Below, piece after piece: positions 5,261-6,736 of a stretch of 6,736 bases of DNA (position 1 is the first letter of the stretch; each line of letters starts with the position of its first letter). The position numbers and the translations under genes were made by a program. A model generated the notes under the pieces. The model saw only the letters and a program-made list of their open reading frames with translations. It was not told the origin of the DNA and ran no database searches. This DNA is from Prevotella sp. Lineage in GTDB: Bacteria > Bacteroidota > Bacteroidia > Bacteroidales > Bacteroidaceae. Where the stretch lies: positions 1 to 6,736 of the forward strand of contig JAIJUV010000136.1 in assembly GCA_022732315.1 (NCBI GenBank), read 5' to 3'.

Positions 5261-5436
5261 TGACTTTTTCTGTTAATTGTTTTGCCCTCAAAGGTACAAA
5301 AGACTTACGATACTACCAAACCATTAGCTATTTTTTCACATTATTTAATATAGAGTACTATTTTGTACCATCCATTACTTCTTTATCCATTTCATCAAGA
5401 ACCTGAGAGTAACAATGTTTGGTTCAGAAAAAGTCA
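5261..5436. repeat. 12-bp inverted repeats enclosing the kinase promoter (candidate inverton)
   Basis: TGACTTTTTCTG at 5261-5272 is the exact reverse complement of CAGAAAAAGTCA at 5425-5436. Pairing does not extend beyond the arms. The enclosed 152 bases are the intergenic region with the only strong promoter in the window. The left arm touches the kinase ATG at 5260 and the right arm overlaps the last codons of the gene at 5424-5918. Inverting the segment would turn the promoter away from the kinase and change that gene's end from TTC TGA to TTC TGT TAA, adding only one residue. This is the layout of Bacteroidales phase-variable promoters, but the arms are short and no recombinase gene is present here. 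Confidence 0.5.
5289..5320 (-). promoter_or_regulatory. Bacteroidetes-type promoter of the truncated kinase/FISUMP unit
   Basis: On the minus strand TTTG (5320-5317) is followed after exactly 20 bases by TACCTTTG (5296-5289), a perfect match to the -7 consensus TAnnTTTG with the usual spacing. Transcription would start about 20-25 bases before the ATG at 5260. It lies inside the inverted-repeat segment 5261-5436, so its direction may be switchable. Confidence 0.75.
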
Positions 5437-5918
5437 TTAAGAATCGCAGCAAGATAGGCTTTTGTATTTAGAATGTTGTGCATTAGCAAACATTGCAACT
5501 TAGACAGAATATAATAAGACTTTTCTTCCTCATACGACATATACAAGACCGTATTATGCACTAATTGATTAGTACGATTAACAGCCTTTTTCATATTCTC
5601 TACATCTTGGAGATTCTCCGAATCTACCATATCCCAATGAAGATTCCAAATTGTAATAAAGGCTGATTCGTTTGATGCCTCTATCATAAACTTCTCATTT
5701 TGATACGTGAAATAAATGTCATCGTGCTCTATACGAACTTCACAATTAAGCTGGCGAAGCAACTCAAGGCACAAGTCTCTAGTACCAATATTCTCATTGC
5801 TATCATTAGATGGCGAGATAGAATTAACGATCTCATCCATCTCTTTTTCTGCTCTTTTCTGGCGGATGTAATACATCAAACTTATGCCAATCAATACTGA
5901 AACAATTGGTAACACCAT
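5424..5918 (-). CDS. Membrane-anchored 164-residue protein with YbjN-like soluble domain
   Basis: The protein starts with a single hydrophobic helix (residues 2-18, MVLPIVSVLIGISLMYYI), followed by the basic RQKRAEK that predicts the rest in the cytoplasm. After a Ser/Asn-rich linker (30-45) comes a compact alpha/beta domain (46-164). It has the order helix (TRDLCLELLRQLNC), strands (VRIEHDDIYFTYQNEKFMI), the AFITIWNL strand, a helix with KKAVNRTNQLVHNT, another strand pair (LYMSYEEEKSYYIL) and a final helix. This layout resembles the YbjN / secretion-chaperone-like fold, where 'N..N' helices pack on a sheet and bind partner proteins; no specific family is claimed. No enzyme motif is seen. 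The ATG at 5918 has an AT-rich leader and lies 72 bases after the upstream gene's stop, so the two may be co-transcribed. Its 3' end overlaps the right arm of the inverted repeat at 5425-5436. Confidence 0.6.
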   Translation of the reverse strand: MVLPIVSVLIGISLMYYIRQKRAEKEMDEIVNSISPSNDSNENIGTRDLCLELLRQLNCEVRIEHDDIYFTYQNEKFMIEASNESAFITIWNLHWDMVDSENLQDVENMKKAVNRTNQLVHNTVLYMSYEEEKSYYILSKLQCLLMHNILNTKAYLAAILNDFF

Positions 5919-5990
5919 AATTATAACCTTTTTAAATTAATATTTTATGAGATGACAAAGTTGCATCTTTTGCGCCTCAAGTTTGTACTC

Positions 5991-6736
5991 TTATAAATAT
6001 ACTATACAAGGATCATCAGGATTGTTATCCTTATATTCCTTTATCTTTTGTTCAAAAACATGTTCACCTTGTTTATAATAATATATGCAAAAACAAGTAG
6101 ATGTAATAGCAAATATTAAAGTGAGTACGCTTCCAAGCCAATCTCTTAATCCCAAACAAGCATCTGCTGCTAGAACATAAAGAAGAAAGCCTAAAACACC
6201 AAAGATTATAGCCTTTGTCTTTTTGGAATCTTGGTATTTTATTTGTATCTCGGCTTTTATTTTCTCTGCCCTTTCGCGATTTGCTTCTTGTTTAGCTTTT
6301 TCTGCAAGTTCATTGTCTTTATTCTGTTGTTCAATCTGCTTCTGCTTTTCCTTATCTAGTTTATCCACTAAATATGTATTTAGTTCTTCCAAAGTTTTTG
6401 GAGCAAACAACGCTTTATTGTTTTCATCTATCATAAAAGCGTATCTATCCGTACCATCCAACTGAAAGGCTAGGATGTTTTCGTCAACAAATGCCGTACG
6501 AAGCATCACAAAACGATTTCCGTCACCATTGATAAGAATAGACTTGTTTGCAGGTATATATTTCCAAGTCTTTACAGAACCAATTCCATTTGTTGTTATC
6601 AATACGGTTCCATCCTCTTGAAAGATATACACTTGCTTTTCGCCTTCATCATTAAAAACTATCCATGCTTTGTTGGAAAGCACAGCTTTCGCATCAAGGC
6701 TCTCAGAAAACCTTTTATAGCGATTTAATGTCTCAA
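5991..6736 (-). CDS. Membrane protein with shared N-terminal beta-type domain, coiled coil and TM hairpin (partial at 5' end)
   Basis: The frame is open from the TAA at 5991 to the window edge, and the true start lies outside. The GTG at 6683 is not a start: the codons before it (TLNRYKRFSESLDAKA) continue without a stop and align in position with residues 4-27 of the FISUMP protein. The visible part has the shared domain (WIVFN, YIF..DGTVLIT.NG, WKYIPANKSIL, AFQLDGTDRYAFMID, YLVDK), a Lys/Glu/Gln-rich helix likely to form a coiled coil, two membrane helices separated by a very short loop, and a basic tail ending IVYL. Basic residues on both sides of the helix pair predict both ends in the cytoplasm. 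Unlike its relative at 3725-4972 it has no FISUMP domain. It may sense or scaffold at the inner membrane; function is unknown. It precedes the YbjN-like gene by 72 bases. Confidence 0.75.
   Translation of the reverse strand, partial: ETLNRYKRFSESLDAKAVLSNKAWIVFNDEGEKQVYIFQEDGTVLITTNGIGSVKTWKYIPANKSILINGDGNRFVMLRTAFVDENILAFQLDGTDRYAFMIDENNKALFAPKTLEELNTYLVDKLDKEKQKQIEQQNKDNELAEKAKQEANRERAEKIKAEIQIKYQDSKKTKAIIFGVLGFLLYVLAADACLGLRDWLGSVLTLIFAITSTCFCIYYYKQGEHVFEQKIKEYKDNNPDDPCIVYL

Noticed and set aside
5398..5425. GAACC...GGTTC hairpin as terminator of the YbjN-like gene
   Set aside because: The stem is only 5 bp with a 17-base loop and no U-run, so it is too weak to call.
5938..5980. Possible promoter before the gene at 5918 (TTG then CAACTTTG on the minus strand)
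   Set aside because: The spacing is only about 14 bases and the first base of the -7 motif is wrong; co-transcription with the upstream gene is as likely.
6681..6683. GTG as start codon of the edge membrane protein
   Set aside because: The frame stays open to the window edge, and the upstream codons align with the N terminus of the related FISUMP protein, so the gene starts outside the window.
1..6736. Insertion sequence, integrase, tRNA or CRISPR array
   Set aside because: No transposase or recombinase motif, cloverleaf or regularly spaced repeat was found on either strand.

Overview
The window looks like chromosomal DNA of a gut-type Bacteroidales bacterium, most likely Prevotella/Segatella or a near relative. 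The evidence is low-GC DNA, A-rich leaders instead of Shine-Dalgarno sites, a textbook Bacteroidetes promoter (TTTG, 20 bases, TACCTTTG), a DUF4143-type ATPase, and a Fibrobacter succinogenes major paralogous (FISUMP) domain. No tRNA, rRNA, CRISPR array, transposase or recombinase gene was seen.

Left part, plus strand (1-1395): the 3' end of an AAA/DUF4143 ATPase (1-405) with its terminator; then a small secreted, very acidic T/E/Q/P-rich protein (718-1062) with a 22-bp perfect terminator hairpin. Two related palindromes built on CATTCCC...GGGAATG lie at 492-517 and 1254-1293. Just after the second is a short relic matching the end of the ATPase gene.

Right part, minus strand, in order of transcription: a membrane protein with an N-terminal beta-type domain that runs off the window edge (6736-5991); a membrane-anchored 164-residue protein with a YbjN-like look (5918-5424); a truncated Ser/Thr kinase of N-lobe only (5260-4991); a membrane protein with the same N-terminal domain plus a FISUMP domain (4972-3725), closed by a terminator; a two-TM protein resembling putative phage abortive-infection proteins of the putAbiC type (3448-2657); a chimeric ORF that starts with the same kinase 5' end (2653-2336); and a complete ADP-ribosylglycohydrolase (2328-1396). 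The last three are packed within a few bases of each other and probably form one operon.

Two structural points stand out. First, the promoter in front of the truncated kinase sits between perfect 12-bp inverted repeats (5261-5272 and 5425-5436), the layout of a Bacteroidales invertible, phase-variable promoter. Second, the first ~135-144 bp of the kinase gene occur twice (2510-2653 and 5126-5260) as direct repeats bracketing an AT-rich cassette that carries the FISUMP and putAbiC-like genes. The locus therefore looks like a rearranged accessory island combining membrane sensor-like proteins, remnants of protein kinases, a possible anti-phage effector and an ADP-ribose-removing enzyme. A joint function is inference only.
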